33,779 nucleotides of DNA, taken from NCBI GenBank assembly GCA_902568425.1, contig CACFQM010000010.1:1-33779 (forward strand), given 5' to 3'. Positions 1-8,411 of this stretch are shown piece by piece (position 1 is the stretch's first letter; every line of letters starts with the position of its first letter). The notes under the pieces were generated by a model that saw only the letters and a list, made by a program, of their open reading frames with translations, did no database searches and had not been told where the DNA came from. A program made the position numbers and the translations under genes. The DNA comes from an uncultured Pelagibacteraceae bacterium (lineage in GTDB: Bacteria; Pseudomonadota; Alphaproteobacteria; Pelagibacterales; Pelagibacteraceae).

Positions 1-283
1 TGTCTGTAAGAACTGGAATTCCAAATTCTTTTTTAATTTTGTCAAAAACAGGTAAAGATTTTTCTAATCCTGCTCCCCTCTTACCATTTAAACTTGTTCT
101 GTTAGCTTTATCAAAAGATGTTTTATAGATAAGTCCAATGCCTAACTTTTCAGTAATTTTTTTTAAATCATTTGCAATCGTTAAGGCGTGTTTTTCGTTT
201 TCAAGCTGGCAGGGACCGGCAATAAGAGTGAAAGGACCTTTGTTTGAAATGTTTAATTTTCCACACTTTACAGTTTTATCCAT
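1..283 (-). CDS. kdsA: 3-deoxy-D-manno-octulosonate 8-phosphate synthase, N-terminal part (cut by window edge)
   Basis: KDO-8-phosphate synthase condenses phosphoenolpyruvate with arabinose 5-phosphate in the cytoplasm, the committed step toward Kdo of the LPS inner core. About 94 N-terminal codons are visible, beginning [12 protein letters not shown]. The family motif AGPCQLENEKHAL (usual form GPCvLES) and the segments IYKTSFDKANRTSLNGKRG and GIPVLTD are diagnostic of the DAHP/KDO8P synthase barrel. The rest lies beyond the left edge. Its ATG shares one base with the TAA of pyrG (TAATG, 281-285 read on the minus strand), so translation is probably coupled. The order tpiA-secG-pyrG-kdsA is typical of alphaproteobacteria. 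Identity is firm; total length cannot be judged. Confidence 0.95.
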   Translation of the reverse strand, partial: MDKTVKCGKLNISNKGPFTLIAGPCQLENEKHALTIANDLKKITEKLGIGLIYKTSFDKANRTSLNGKRGAGLEKSLPVFDKIKKEFGIPVLTD

Positions 284-1908
284 TAATTTATTCTCCTTCT
301 TAGATTGGCTGCCTTAATAAATGATGAGAACAACGGGTGTGGAGTGAAAGGTCTTGATTTGAATTCAGGATGGAACTGTACCCCTACAAACCATGGATGA
401 TTATTTAATTCAATTATTTCGGGTAAAGTACCATCTGGTGATAAAGCAGAAAAAATAAGTCCTTTTTTCTCAAAATCTTTTTTGTATTTTATATTTACTT
501 CATATCTATGTCTGTGTCTTTCTTTAATTCTTTTTTCTGAGTAAATTTTTGAAATTAAAGAATTATTTTTAATTATTGCATCGTATAAACCTAATCTCAT
601 AGTTCCACCTAAATCTTTTTCACTACCTTTGAAAATTTTTTTTCCTTTTTGCCATTCTTCGATCAGACCAACAACTGGCGTACAATTATTTCCAAATTCG
701 CTACTAGATGCATTCTTAATATTCAACATGTTTCTAGCAGCCTCGATAACAGCCATTTGCATTCCAAAACAAATTCCAAAGAAAGGTATATTATTCAATC
801 TTGCGTATTTTATGGCAGCAATTTTACCTTCCGTGCCTCTTTTTCCAAAACCGCCTGGTATTAAAACTCCAGATATATTCTTAAGTAAAGGCTTAATTTT
901 TTTCGGGTCTAGATGTTCAGAGTCAATTCTTTCCAGTTTTACTCTAACATTATTAGAAATACCTCCGTGGATTAGGGCTTCGTCTAAAGATTTATAAGCA
1001 TCTTTAAGGTTTATATACTTTCCTATAATTCCAATATTTACATCAGTTTTTGGGTTCAAAACTTTTGAGGTTATATTTTTCCATCTTGATAAATTAGGTT
1101 TCTTTTTATTTTTAATATTAAAATATGAAAGAACTCTTTCATCTAATTTTTCTTTATGAAAGCTAATTGGAGCCTCATAAATAGTTTTTACGTCAACTGT
1201 TTCAATAACATTTGCTATCGGAACATTACAAAACAATGATATTTTTTTTCTTTCTATTTTCGGAATCTCTCTTTCGGATCTACAAATAATTATATCGGGT
1301 TGAATACCTAAGCTTCTTAGTTCTTTAACCGAATGTTGTGTTGGTTTTGTTTTTAATTCTCCAGAAGCTTTTAAATACGGTACCAAAGTAAGGTGTATAA
1401 ACAGACTATTTTTTTTTCCTGTATCATTTGAAAATTGTCTAATAGCTTCTAAGAACGGTAAACTCTCTATGTCCCCTACTGTTCCGCCAATTTCACAAAT
1501 TATAAAGTCTTCATTTTTTACGTTATGAGAAATAAATTTTTTGATACGGTCAGTTACATGAGGTACGACCTGAACTGTTCCACCCAAATAATCTCCTCTT
1601 CTTTCTTTTTTGATTATATCGCTATAAATTCCACCTGTAGTAATATTGTCAGATTTTGTTGCTGGTATTCCAGTGAATCTTTCGTAATGTCCTATATCTA
1701 AATCTGTTTCTGCTCCATCATCTGTTACAAAAACCTCTCCGTGTTGAAAAGGATTCATGGTTCCAGGGTCTACGTTTAAATAAGGATCTAATTTTCTTAC
1801 TCTTACTTTAAAACCTCTTAATTGAAGTAGCGACGCTAAAGAAGCGGAAGAGAGACCTTTGCCTAGTGAGGAGACCACGCCGCCGGTGACAAATACATAT
1901 CGCGCCAT
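283..1908 (-). CDS. pyrG: CTP synthase
   Basis: CTP synthase makes CTP from UTP, ATP and glutamine-derived ammonia, the last step of de novo pyrimidine nucleotide synthesis. The 541 residues match the usual family length. The N-terminal synthetase domain (about 1-270) opens with [15 protein letters not shown], the P-loop-like motif, followed by [13 protein letters not shown] and the [15 protein letters not shown] region. The C-terminal class I glutamine amidotransferase domain (about 290-535) has the nucleophile Cys380 in GICFGMQ, with His513 and Glu515 in VQFHPEF. All catalytic positions are intact. The gene follows secG after a 39-base gap and is followed by kdsA with a one-base overlap. 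The ATG at 1908 directly precedes the conserved ARYVFVTGG start, so the start is secure. Confidence 0.98.
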   Translation of the reverse strand: MARYVFVTGGVVSSLGKGLSSASLASLLQLRGFKVRVRKLDPYLNVDPGTMNPFQHGEVFVTDDGAETDLDIGHYERFTGIPATKSDNITTGGIYSDIIKKERRGDYLGGTVQVVPHVTDRIKKFISHNVKNEDFIICEIGGTVGDIESLPFLEAIRQFSNDTGKKNSLFIHLTLVPYLKASGELKTKPTQHSVKELRSLGIQPDIIICRSEREIPKIERKKISLFCNVPIANVIETVDVKTIYEAPISFHKEKLDERVLSYFNIKNKKKPNLSRWKNITSKVLNPKTDVNIGIIGKYINLKDAYKSLDEALIHGGISNNVRVKLERIDSEHLDPKKIKPLLKNISGVLIPGGFGKRGTEGKIAAIKYARLNNIPFFGICFGMQMAVIEAARNMLNIKNASSSEFGNNCTPVVGLIEEWQKGKKIFKGSEKDLGGTMRLGLYDAIIKNNSLISKIYSEKRIKERHRHRYEVNIKYKKDFEKKGLIFSALSPDGTLPEIIELNNHPWFVGVQFHPEFKSRPFTPHPLFSSFIKAANLRRRIN

Positions 1909-1947
1909 GGAAGATTACTATATGGGATTTTTTTAAAAAAATAAAGT

Positions 1948-2253
1948 TTATTTTTGGCTGTCTGGGATTTTGGGTAAATCAGAATCTTTTTCTTGCTCTA
2001 ATCTCTCAATTACTGACTTTTTTTCCTCTATGTCACCCCTTGATAATACCACTAGGGATATACTGGAAATAATAAATAAAGTAGCGATTATCGCTGTAGA
2101 TTTAGTTAGAAAATTTCCAACTGTTCTTGTTGAAGCAAAATTGTCTTGCGATAAGCCAAGACCGAGAGCTCCACCTTCAGATCTTTGTAGTAACACTAGT
2201 ATAATAAGAATAACTGCTAGAATTACATTGACTGAAATAATGATAGTTTCCAT
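1948..2253 (-). CDS. secG: Preprotein translocase subunit SecG
   Basis: SecG is the small auxiliary subunit of the SecYEG inner-membrane protein-export channel. The 101-residue protein begins METIIISVNVILAVILIILV, the first membrane helix, and continues with VLLQRSEGGALGLG, the cytoplasmic loop that is the best-conserved part of the family. A second helix follows at about 50-70 (STAIIATLFIISSISLVVLS), then a charged tail rich in Glu, Lys and Asp that is variable among SecG proteins. It lies five bases downstream of tpiA, the standard alphaproteobacterial tpiA-secG-pyrG arrangement, and is presumably co-transcribed with tpiA. Motif and context together make the call safe despite the short length. 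Confidence 0.94.
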   Translation of the reverse strand: METIIISVNVILAVILIILVLLQRSEGGALGLGLSQDNFASTRTVGNFLTKSTAIIATLFIISSISLVVLSRGDIEEKKSVIERLEQEKDSDLPKIPDSQK

Positions 2254-2258
2254 AGAGC

Positions 2259-3008
2259 TTATTTATAGAAATTTTTTATTATATCAATAAATTTTTTCGA
2301 TGATTTTGATGCTCCACCAATTAAAAAGCCATCTAAATGTTTAATTTTTTTAAATTTATGTATACTTTTGCTGTCAACAGATCCTCCATAAAGTATTCTA
2401 AAATTATGTTTTTTGTTATAATTCATTTTTAAAAAATTTTTCAAGTTTATAATAATGTTACTTAATTCATTTTCTGATGGTAATTTACCCGACCCTATTG
2501 ACCAAATAGGTTCGTATGCTATCAGTATTTTTTTAAAATCATATTTTTTGTTTAAAGATTTTTTAATTTGATTTTTAAGAACATTTAGAGTTAATTTTTT
2601 TCTTTTCTCATATTTGTTTTCACCTATACAGAAGATAATATTTAAATTATTTTTTACAGAGGCTAAAACCTTTTCTTTGAGAATATGATTATTTTCACCA
2701 GCTTCTCGATTTTCTGAGTGACCAATTATGACGTGCTTAACTCCTAGTTTTTTAATCATGTAAGGACTTACGAAACCAGTGTGAGAACCGTAGTTATTTT
2801 TATGAAAACAATTCTGAGCACTTATTGAAATTTTTTTATTTTTGAAGGACTTGGCAAAGTTTTCTAGCAAAGTGTAAGGTGGTGATATAATGACTTTATA
2901 ATTTTTAGATCTTGCTTTATCTTTTTTAACATAGTTGTTAATTCTATCTAAAATTTTGATAGAACCAGGAATTCCAAACATTTTCCAATTTCCAATAAAA
3001 TATTTCAT
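2259..3008 (-). CDS. tpiA: Triosephosphate isomerase
   Basis: Triosephosphate isomerase interconverts dihydroxyacetone phosphate and glyceraldehyde 3-phosphate in glycolysis and gluconeogenesis. All active-site elements of the TIM barrel are present: Lys9 in GNWKM, His97 in IIGHSENRE, Glu166 in AYEPIWSIGSGK (the segment before the flexible loop), and the phosphate-binding YGGSV near the C-terminus. The open frame also has a GTG one codon upstream at 3011. I chose the ATG at 3008 because an AAGG lies seven bases before it and the product then begins MKYFIGNWKM, matching the family. It would be 249 residues. It is first in the tpiA-secG-pyrG-kdsA run and is divergent from the PpiD-like gene. 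Confidence 0.96.
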   Translation of the reverse strand: MKYFIGNWKMFGIPGSIKILDRINNYVKKDKARSKNYKVIISPPYTLLENFAKSFKNKKISISAQNCFHKNNYGSHTGFVSPYMIKKLGVKHVIIGHSENREAGENNHILKEKVLASVKNNLNIIFCIGENKYEKRKKLTLNVLKNQIKKSLNKKYDFKKILIAYEPIWSIGSGKLPSENELSNIIINLKNFLKMNYNKKHNFRILYGGSVDSKSIHKFKKIKHLDGFLIGGASKSSKKFIDIIKNFYK

Positions 3009-3011
3009 CAC

Positions 3012-3081
3012 ATTGCCTTATTTAAACACTTTATATATAGATTTTTTAAACTAATTAATTTAAATTTCATAAATTAAAATT
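3012..3081. promoter_or_regulatory. Divergent intergenic region between tpiA and the PpiD-like gene
   Basis: This 70-base, almost purely A/T spacer separates two divergent transcription units and must hold both promoters. A TATATATA-like run near 3033-3040 could serve as a -10 element in either direction. I see no convincing -35 hexamer, operator or hairpin. There is no Shine-Dalgarno sequence before the ATG at 3082, whereas tpiA has AAGG. Confidence 0.35.
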
Positions 3082-4530
3082 ATGCTGTCATCAATAAGAA
3101 AGTTTTCAACGTCATTCATGGGAAAAATCGTCATAGCTCTCATAGCTATTGCTTTTATTGTTGGATTTGGGATGAGCGGTAGTTTTTCTGGTAAACAAAA
3201 TATAGTAGCAGAAATAAATGATGAAAAAATCTCAACACAAGAATTCGTTAATTATCTTCGTACAGTAAACATAACTTATGAAGAGATGGAAAAAGTAGGT
3301 AAATTGAATTTATTAGAGAGAGTTTTGACAAACTATATAAGCGAGAAAATTGTTGCTATTGAAAGCAACAAAATGGGATTTCAACTTAGTGACAGATCAT
3401 TATTCAGAAAACTTGCGAATGATAAAAAATTTCAAAAAGATGGGGAATTTTCTGAAACTAGATATGAAAAGTTTATTTTAACAAATGGATTAACAAAACC
3501 GTTTTATGAAAGTCTGCTTAAAGAAAACGAAATTAAAAGTCAGCTTTTAAACTTCTATTCCGGAGGATTAAATTTACCGAGATTTATTATTGACGATCTT
3601 TACAAAGAAGAAAATAGATCCCTTGAGATAGAATTTGTGAGTCTTACAAAAATTTATGAAAAAAAAATAGTCAAAGAGAAGGAAATAGCAAGTTTCTTTG
3701 AGAAAAATAAAGACTCCTTCGAGGAAACTCGTAAAAAGTTTAGGTATTTAACTTTATCACCGGAGGTTTTGGTGGGAGATAAACTTATAAATGAAAATTA
3801 TTTTAAAAAAATCGATATTATTGAAAATGCAATATTAGATGGTGAAGGTTTTGATCAACTTACTTCGGAATATAAATCGAATATAAAAAATACTCCTTTT
3901 ATTAATCAAGATGGTTTGAAAAGTGACGGAAATCTTTTTAAAGATTTAAATAAGGAGGCCTTAAATGAAATATTCAAAATTTCTGATTTGGATACGCCAG
4001 TTTTTATAAACCAAAATAATATTTTTTATATTGCTGAATTAAAAGAAAGTAAAAAAGAAATTTTAAATTTGGAAAGCGTAGGATTAAAAGAAAAAATTAT
4101 TAATCAGATAAAATTAATTGATCAAATTGAAAAAATCAGCAAGCTTATTAATGATATAGAGGAAAATACATTTAAAAAAGACGATTTTACCGATTTTGCA
4201 AATAAAAATAATGCACAAATTAAAAATTTAACTTTAAAGAATATTGATGATACATCAAAATTTAATAGTAAATCTTTAAAAAGAATTTTTGAATTGAAGT
4301 CAGGATCGATTTTTGTTTTGCCAGATGAAAATGAAAATTACTTAATGACAATTATAAATGAAAAAATTCCTAAAATTGATCTAAACTCTAAAAGTTATAA
4401 AAATTACCAAAATAAAGCAAAAGAACTATATGTAGCTAAAATATACAAATCTTATGATAGTTATATTAATCAAAAGTATAAGATAGATATAAAAAAAAAT
4501 GTCCTAAAAAGAATTGAGAACTCATTTTAA
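3082..4530 (+). CDS. PpiD/SurA-like periplasmic folding factor (SurA_N-type domain, divergent rotamase region)
   Basis: Membrane-anchored periplasmic chaperone related to PpiD and SurA, thought to assist folding of exported proteins. The N-terminus has a short cytoplasmic stretch (MLSSIRKFSTSFMGK) and one membrane helix at about 14-32 (IVIALIAIAFIVGFGMSG), followed by a SurA_N-type helical domain starting VAEINDEKISTQEFVNYLR and running to about 190. From about 210 to 330 the segments KKFRYLTLSPEVLV and DTPVFINQNNIFYIAELKE fit the edges of a divergent parvulin-type domain. The parvulin signature itself is not recognisable, so isomerase activity is doubtful. At 482 residues it is shorter than the roughly 620-residue PpiD of other alphaproteobacteria. 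Its stop overlaps the trpE start by one base, a linkage common in alphaproteobacteria. Confidence 0.82.
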   Translation: MLSSIRKFSTSFMGKIVIALIAIAFIVGFGMSGSFSGKQNIVAEINDEKISTQEFVNYLRTVNITYEEMEKVGKLNLLERVLTNYISEKIVAIESNKMGFQLSDRSLFRKLANDKKFQKDGEFSETRYEKFILTNGLTKPFYESLLKENEIKSQLLNFYSGGLNLPRFIIDDLYKEENRSLEIEFVSLTKIYEKKIVKEKEIASFFEKNKDSFEETRKKFRYLTLSPEVLVGDKLINENYFKKIDIIENAILDGEGFDQLTSEYKSNIKNTPFINQDGLKSDGNLFKDLNKEALNEIFKISDLDTPVFINQNNIFYIAELKESKKEILNLESVGLKEKIINQIKLIDQIEKISKLINDIEENTFKKDDFTDFANKNNAQIKNLTLKNIDDTSKFNSKSLKRIFELKSGSIFVLPDENENYLMTIINEKIPKIDLNSKSYKNYQNKAKELYVAKIYKSYDSYINQKYKIDIKKNVLKRIENSF

Positions 4531-5987
4531 TGAAACTCAGTACGGATTTAGAAAGATTTAAAAGATTACACAAAAAAAAATTTAACCAAACTATTCATTT
4601 TTCTTTAAGGTGTAATAATTACAAATTTATTGAAAACTTATATAAATTTATTCTAGTAAAAAAAAATAGTTTCATATTTGAGTCTGTTGAAAAAGGTAAA
4701 GTTAGAGGAAGGTATACAATAATTGGGTTTAACCCTGATAAGATCATAAATATAAAGAATAATAAGATTATTGAGGACAATTTTAATAAAAAGAAAATAA
4801 TAAAACAAAACATTTTAGACTATCTAAACAAACTTTTTAAAAATTTTAAGGTAAAATCTCCGAAAGAACTTCCTAGAATGTCATCGATGTTGGTTGGATA
4901 TTTTTCATATGATATTATTCGTTTAATTGAAAAAATTCCTAACAGTTGTAGTGACGATATAAACATTCCCGATATAAGATTAATGAGACCAAAAAATTTA
5001 ATTATTTACGATAATTTTAAGAGTAAAATTTTTTTCATAGAAAATATATTTGAAGATCAAAAAATTGAGGATTATCAAACAGAATATAATAAAATTGGAA
5101 ATAATCTAAAAGAATTAAGTCATTACGGAAACATTCCCCTGCCTACAAATTTTTACAGACCAGCAAAAAAAATTAATATTAAATCGAACATAACAAAATC
5201 AAGATTCAAAAAAATTGTTAGAAAAGCGAAAACTTACATTAGTAAGGGTGATATTTTCCAAGTTGTTTTAAGTCAGAGATTTAAGGCAAATATAAATAAA
5301 CCACCGCTTGAAATTTATAATAGTTTAAGAAAGTTAAATCCATCTCCATTTATGTTTTATTTTAATTATGATGATTTTCAAATTTTAGGTAGTAGCCCAG
5401 AAATTTTAGTGAGATTAGTAGATGGTGAGGTCACAATAAGGCCAATTGCAGGTACTAGACCTAGGGGTAAAAATAGTAAAGATGATAAAAGATTAACAAA
5501 TGAGTTGTTAAATGACCCAAAAGAATTATCTGAACATTTAATGCTTCTTGATCTTGGTAGAAATGATGTTGGAAAAGTCTCCAAAGCAAATTCTGTAAAA
5601 GTTACAGAAAAATTTAAAGTGGAAAAATATTCTCATGTTATGCATATTGTTTCAAATGTTATTGGTAAACAAAAAAATAAATTGTCCCTTTTTGAAACAT
5701 TTTTATCTGGATTTCCTGCTGGAACTGTAAGTGGGGCTCCAAAAATAAGAGCAATGGAAATTATTGACGAATTAGAAATGTCTAAAAGAAAACTTTATGC
5801 TGGTGGTATTGGGTATTTTACGGCAAATCAAGAATTTGATACTTGTATTGCTTTAAGAACAGCTTTAATCAAGAATAAAAAAATATATGTTCAAGCAGGC
5901 GCAGGGGTTGTTGCAGATAGTAAGCCAGAAAATGAATACAAGGAAACTGTTAACAAAGCAAAAGCCCTGCTGCAATCAATACGTTAG
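4530..5987 (+). CDS. trpE: Anthranilate synthase component I
   Basis: TrpE converts chorismate to anthranilate, using ammonia supplied by TrpG, in the first committed step of tryptophan synthesis. The 485 residues have the normal length. An N-terminal regulatory segment (FIFESVEKGKVRGRYTIIG) carries the ES motif involved in tryptophan feedback binding in the family. The catalytic chorismate-binding domain shows GSSPEILVRL, TIRPIAGTRPRG, LLDLGRNDVGKV, FPAGTVSGAPKIRAMEIIDE, YAGGIGYF and the C-terminal AGAGVVADSKPENEY. The start codon overlaps the stop of the upstream chaperone gene (TAATG), so the gene is probably co-translated with it. No attenuator or leader peptide can fit upstream, so any control must act at a distant promoter or on the enzyme. 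Confidence 0.97.
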   Translation: MKLSTDLERFKRLHKKKFNQTIHFSLRCNNYKFIENLYKFILVKKNSFIFESVEKGKVRGRYTIIGFNPDKIINIKNNKIIEDNFNKKKIIKQNILDYLNKLFKNFKVKSPKELPRMSSMLVGYFSYDIIRLIEKIPNSCSDDINIPDIRLMRPKNLIIYDNFKSKIFFIENIFEDQKIEDYQTEYNKIGNNLKELSHYGNIPLPTNFYRPAKKINIKSNITKSRFKKIVRKAKTYISKGDIFQVVLSQRFKANINKPPLEIYNSLRKLNPSPFMFYFNYDDFQILGSSPEILVRLVDGEVTIRPIAGTRPRGKNSKDDKRLTNELLNDPKELSEHLMLLDLGRNDVGKVSKANSVKVTEKFKVEKYSHVMHIVSNVIGKQKNKLSLFETFLSGFPAGTVSGAPKIRAMEIIDELEMSKRKLYAGGIGYFTANQEFDTCIALRTALIKNKKIYVQAGAGVVADSKPENEYKETVNKAKALLQSIR

Positions 5988-6554
5988 ATGAAAATATTAT
6001 TAATAGATAACTACGATAGTTTTACCTATAACCTTTATCATTATTTGGAGGCTCTAAGATGTAAGGTAGATGTAGTAAGAAATGATAAAATCACATCAAA
6101 GGAAATAATTAAAAAAAAATATAAAAAAATTGTGATATCTCCAGGTCCAGGAAATCCAAATCAGGCTGGGAACTGTTTAAAAATTGTAAAAGATTTATTT
6201 AAAAAAATACCTATTCTAGGAGTTTGTCTTGGTCATCAGATCATTGGACAAGTCTCTGGTGCTAAAATTATAAGAGCTAAAAAACTTATGCACGGTAAAA
6301 CTAGCAAAATTTCACATAATAAAATGGGGATTTTTAAAGGTGTAAAGAATAATATTGTTGGAACAAGGTATCATAGTCTCATAATTGATAAAAAAACATT
6401 GGGCAAAGATTTTATAGTTACTGCAAAAACAAAAGATAATGTGATTATGGGAATTATGCACAAAAATTACAATGTTCACGGCGTACAATTTCATCCTGAA
6501 AGTATAAGTACAAAAGAAGGAATGAAATTAATAAAAAACTTTTTAAAATATTAA
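5988..6554 (+). CDS. trpG: Anthranilate synthase component II (glutamine amidotransferase)
   Basis: TrpG hydrolyses glutamine and passes ammonia to TrpE. The 188-residue protein is a stand-alone class I glutamine amidotransferase. It has the N-terminal ILLIDNYDSFTYNL, the oxyanion-loop motif ISPGPGNP, nucleophile Cys80 in GVCLGHQ, and His169 and Glu171 in GVQFHPESI. The ATG follows the trpE TAG with no spacer, so it depends on translational coupling; no Shine-Dalgarno sequence is evident. Many bacteria use the same protein as PabA for 4-aminobenzoate synthesis. Whether this one serves both pathways cannot be told from the window, but its position between trpE and trpD fixes at least the tryptophan role. 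Confidence 0.96.
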   Translation: MKILLIDNYDSFTYNLYHYLEALRCKVDVVRNDKITSKEIIKKKYKKIVISPGPGNPNQAGNCLKIVKDLFKKIPILGVCLGHQIIGQVSGAKIIRAKKLMHGKTSKISHNKMGIFKGVKNNIVGTRYHSLIIDKKTLGKDFIVTAKTKDNVIMGIMHKNYNVHGVQFHPESISTKEGMKLIKNFLKY

Positions 6555-6558
6555 TATA

Positions 6559-7551
6559 ATGGATGAAATTTTAAAAAAACTTGAAAATAAACAGAATCTT
6601 TCTTTTGAGGAGAGTAAACGGGCTTTTGAAAATATGATGTCTGGAAGATTAAAAGATAATCAAATTCATGACTTTTTAACTTTTTCATCTGCAAAAGGTG
6701 AAACATCTAGCGAAATTGCCGGTGGTGTTTATGTTTTACGCGATAAGGCTACTAAAGTTAATGTTCCAGATGATACGGTCGATACTTGCGGTACTGGAGG
6801 TGACGGAAAAAATACTTTAAATATATCCACTGCAGCAGCACTTTTACTATCGAGTTTTGGTGTGAAAGTAGCAAAGCACGGAAATAAATCTGTTTCATCA
6901 AAGTGTGGATCTGCTGATGTTCTTGAAAAATTAGGGATAAGTATATCTCTTAGTGCTAAAGAAGTAGAAGAAAGTATAAAGAATTATAATTTTGGATTTA
7001 TGTTTGCTCCCGGTTATCACTCTGCAATGAAATTTGTAGGCCAAGTAAGAAAAAAAATTGGAAAAAGAACTATATTTAATTTAATTGGACCTTTAAGTAG
7101 CCCTGCTAAAGTAAAAAGACAAGTAGTAGGTGTTTTTGATAAAAAGTTACTTAAAATTTTTGCTGAAGCTTTAAAAAACCTTAAATTAAAGAAAGCCCTA
7201 ATAGTTAATAGCGAAGATGGTCTAGATGAAATTTCTCCATACTCTAAGACAAATGTAGTTGAATTAGAGGGTGAAAGCATAAAAGAATTTATTTTGGATC
7301 CAAAAGAAATGGGAATAAATGCAAATAATTTTAATAATATTATTGGTAAAGAACCTGATTATAATGCTGAAAAAATAAAAGAAGTTTTTCAAGGAAAAGA
7401 TAATGATTTTTCAATTGCTATATGTTTAAATGCTGCGGCAGGTTTAATTGTATCTGATAAAATTAAATCTTTTAAGGAAGGGTACGAGCAATTAAGAAAG
7501 CATGTACTTTCAGGAAAAGTAGAAAATCATCTATCAAAATTGATTAAATGA
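6559..7551 (+). CDS. trpD: Anthranilate phosphoribosyltransferase
   Basis: TrpD transfers the phosphoribosyl group of PRPP to anthranilate, the second step of tryptophan synthesis. The 330 residues match the family. The PRPP/Mg-binding signature DTCGTGGDGKNTLNIST (about 76-92) is intact, as are VAKHGNKSVSSKCGSADVLE and GFMFAPGYHSAMKFV. The later segment RTIFNLIGPLSSPA, with the usual Asn-Leu-(I/L)-GP-L pattern, is also conserved. It starts four bases after trpG and overlaps trpC by four (ATGA). It is a monofunctional enzyme: neither a TrpG nor a TrpC fusion is present. Confidence 0.97.
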   Translation: MDEILKKLENKQNLSFEESKRAFENMMSGRLKDNQIHDFLTFSSAKGETSSEIAGGVYVLRDKATKVNVPDDTVDTCGTGGDGKNTLNISTAAALLLSSFGVKVAKHGNKSVSSKCGSADVLEKLGISISLSAKEVEESIKNYNFGFMFAPGYHSAMKFVGQVRKKIGKRTIFNLIGPLSSPAKVKRQVVGVFDKKLLKIFAEALKNLKLKKALIVNSEDGLDEISPYSKTNVVELEGESIKEFILDPKEMGINANNFNNIIGKEPDYNAEKIKEVFQGKDNDFSIAICLNAAAGLIVSDKIKSFKEGYEQLRKHVLSGKVENHLSKLIK

Positions 7552-8342
7552 GCAACATATTGGATAAAATAATTACAGATAAGAAAAATAGTGTTGAGAG
7601 TTATAAAAAATCTTATCCTTTAGAGAAAATAAAAAAAAATATATCTGAATTTAATAATTATATTTCTTTCAAAGATAAATTAACAAAAAATAAAATTAAC
7701 GTAATTGCGGAGATAAAGAAAGCTAGCCCGTCTGCTGGTATTATAGTAGAAAATTATAATCCTAAAGAAATAGCAAGAAAATATTTAAAATCTGGTGCTT
7801 CATGCCTTTCTATATTAACAGAGGAAAATTATTTTAAGGGCAAATTAGAACATGTTGAAGAAGTAAAAAAAGAGGTAAAGTTACCTATTTTATGTAAAGA
7901 TTTTTTTGTTGACCCCTATCAAGTTTATCTTGCTAAAAGTTTTGGTGCAGATGCTATATTAATAATTTTAGCTGCTATTGATGAAAAAACCTCAAAAGAT
8001 ATTTTCAGTGTTGCTGAAGAATTAAATATTAGTACAATTGTTGAGGTTCATACTCAGGAAGAGGCAAAAAAAGCTCTTTACTTTAAGAATTCAATAATTG
8101 GCATAAACAACAGAAATCTTAAAACACTAGAAACAGATTTAAAAACTACTTATGACCTGCATAAGGATTTAGCTGAACATGAAGGGCCTATAATTTGTGA
8201 AAGTGGTATTAAGTCGGAGAAAGAAGTTGAAGAAATAGTAAAAAAAACGAAAATAAATAATTTTTTAATTGGTGAATCACTTTTAAAAAATATAAACGAA
8301 AACACCTCACTATTAGAAAAAATCGTTCAAATAAGCCCATAA
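7548..8342 (+). CDS. trpC: Indole-3-glycerol phosphate synthase
   Basis: TrpC closes the indole ring, turning carboxyphenylamino-deoxyribulose phosphate into indole-3-glycerol phosphate. The 264-residue single-domain barrel has VIAEIKKASPSAGII (catalytic Lys region), LCKDFFVDPYQVYLAKSFGAD, IGINNRNLKTLETDL, ICESGIKSEKEV and FLIGESLL, all standard. It lacks a fused TrpF domain. trpF, trpB and trpA are not in the window and must be elsewhere if the pathway is complete. It overlaps trpD by four bases and ends 69 bases before the lexA start. In many alphaproteobacteria moaC and moeA sit between trpC and lexA; here they are absent. Confidence 0.97.
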   Translation: MSNILDKIITDKKNSVESYKKSYPLEKIKKNISEFNNYISFKDKLTKNKINVIAEIKKASPSAGIIVENYNPKEIARKYLKSGASCLSILTEENYFKGKLEHVEEVKKEVKLPILCKDFFVDPYQVYLAKSFGADAILIILAAIDEKTSKDIFSVAEELNISTIVEVHTQEEAKKALYFKNSIIGINNRNLKTLETDLKTTYDLHKDLAEHEGPIICESGIKSEKEVEEIVKKTKINNFLIGESLLKNINENTSLLEKIVQISP

Positions 8343-8374
8343 TATAGGGTTAATTTGGCATTGATATTAAAGTA

Positions 8375-8389
8375 GAACTTTTGTAGAAC
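8375..8389 (+). promoter_or_regulatory. LexA operator (SOS box) upstream of lexA
   Basis: GAAC at 8375-8378 and GAAC at 8386-8389 are separated by exactly seven bases, giving the alphaproteobacterial LexA operator GAAC-N7-GAAC (equivalently GTTC-N7-GTTC on the other strand). It lies 22 bases before the lexA start. A possible -35 (TTGATA, 8361-8366) would place the -10 on the second half-site, so LexA binding would block its own promoter. The spacing match is seen directly; autoregulation is inferred from the family. Confidence 0.88.
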
Positions 8390-8399
8390 ATAAATGTAC

Positions 8400-8403
8400 A
8401 GGA
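8400..8403 (+). promoter_or_regulatory. Ribosome-binding site that decides the lexA start
   Basis: AGGA lies eight bases before the ATG at 8412, good Shine-Dalgarno spacing. It argues against the in-frame ATG at 8394, which has no such signal and would add six residues (MYRICS) not found at the start of LexA proteins. Confidence 0.7.
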
Positions 8404-8411
8404 TTTGTTCT

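Noticed and set aside
629-997. Open frame of 122 codons on the plus strand inside pyrG
   Set aside because: Antisense to the glutaminase domain of a certain pyrG gene; no recognisable protein features.
1909-1947. T/A runs in the secG-pyrG gap as a terminator
   Set aside because: The TTTTTTT/AAAAAAA run forms only an A/T stem with no loop or GC content; the genes are most likely co-transcribed.
4400-4530. Trp attenuator or leader peptide upstream of trpE
   Set aside because: The chaperone gene overlaps the trpE start, no run of Trp codons is seen, and no terminator-like hairpin is visible.
8394-8411. Upstream ATG giving LexA six extra residues
   Set aside because: No ribosome-binding site precedes it, whereas AGGA is well placed for the ATG at 8412, where homology also begins.
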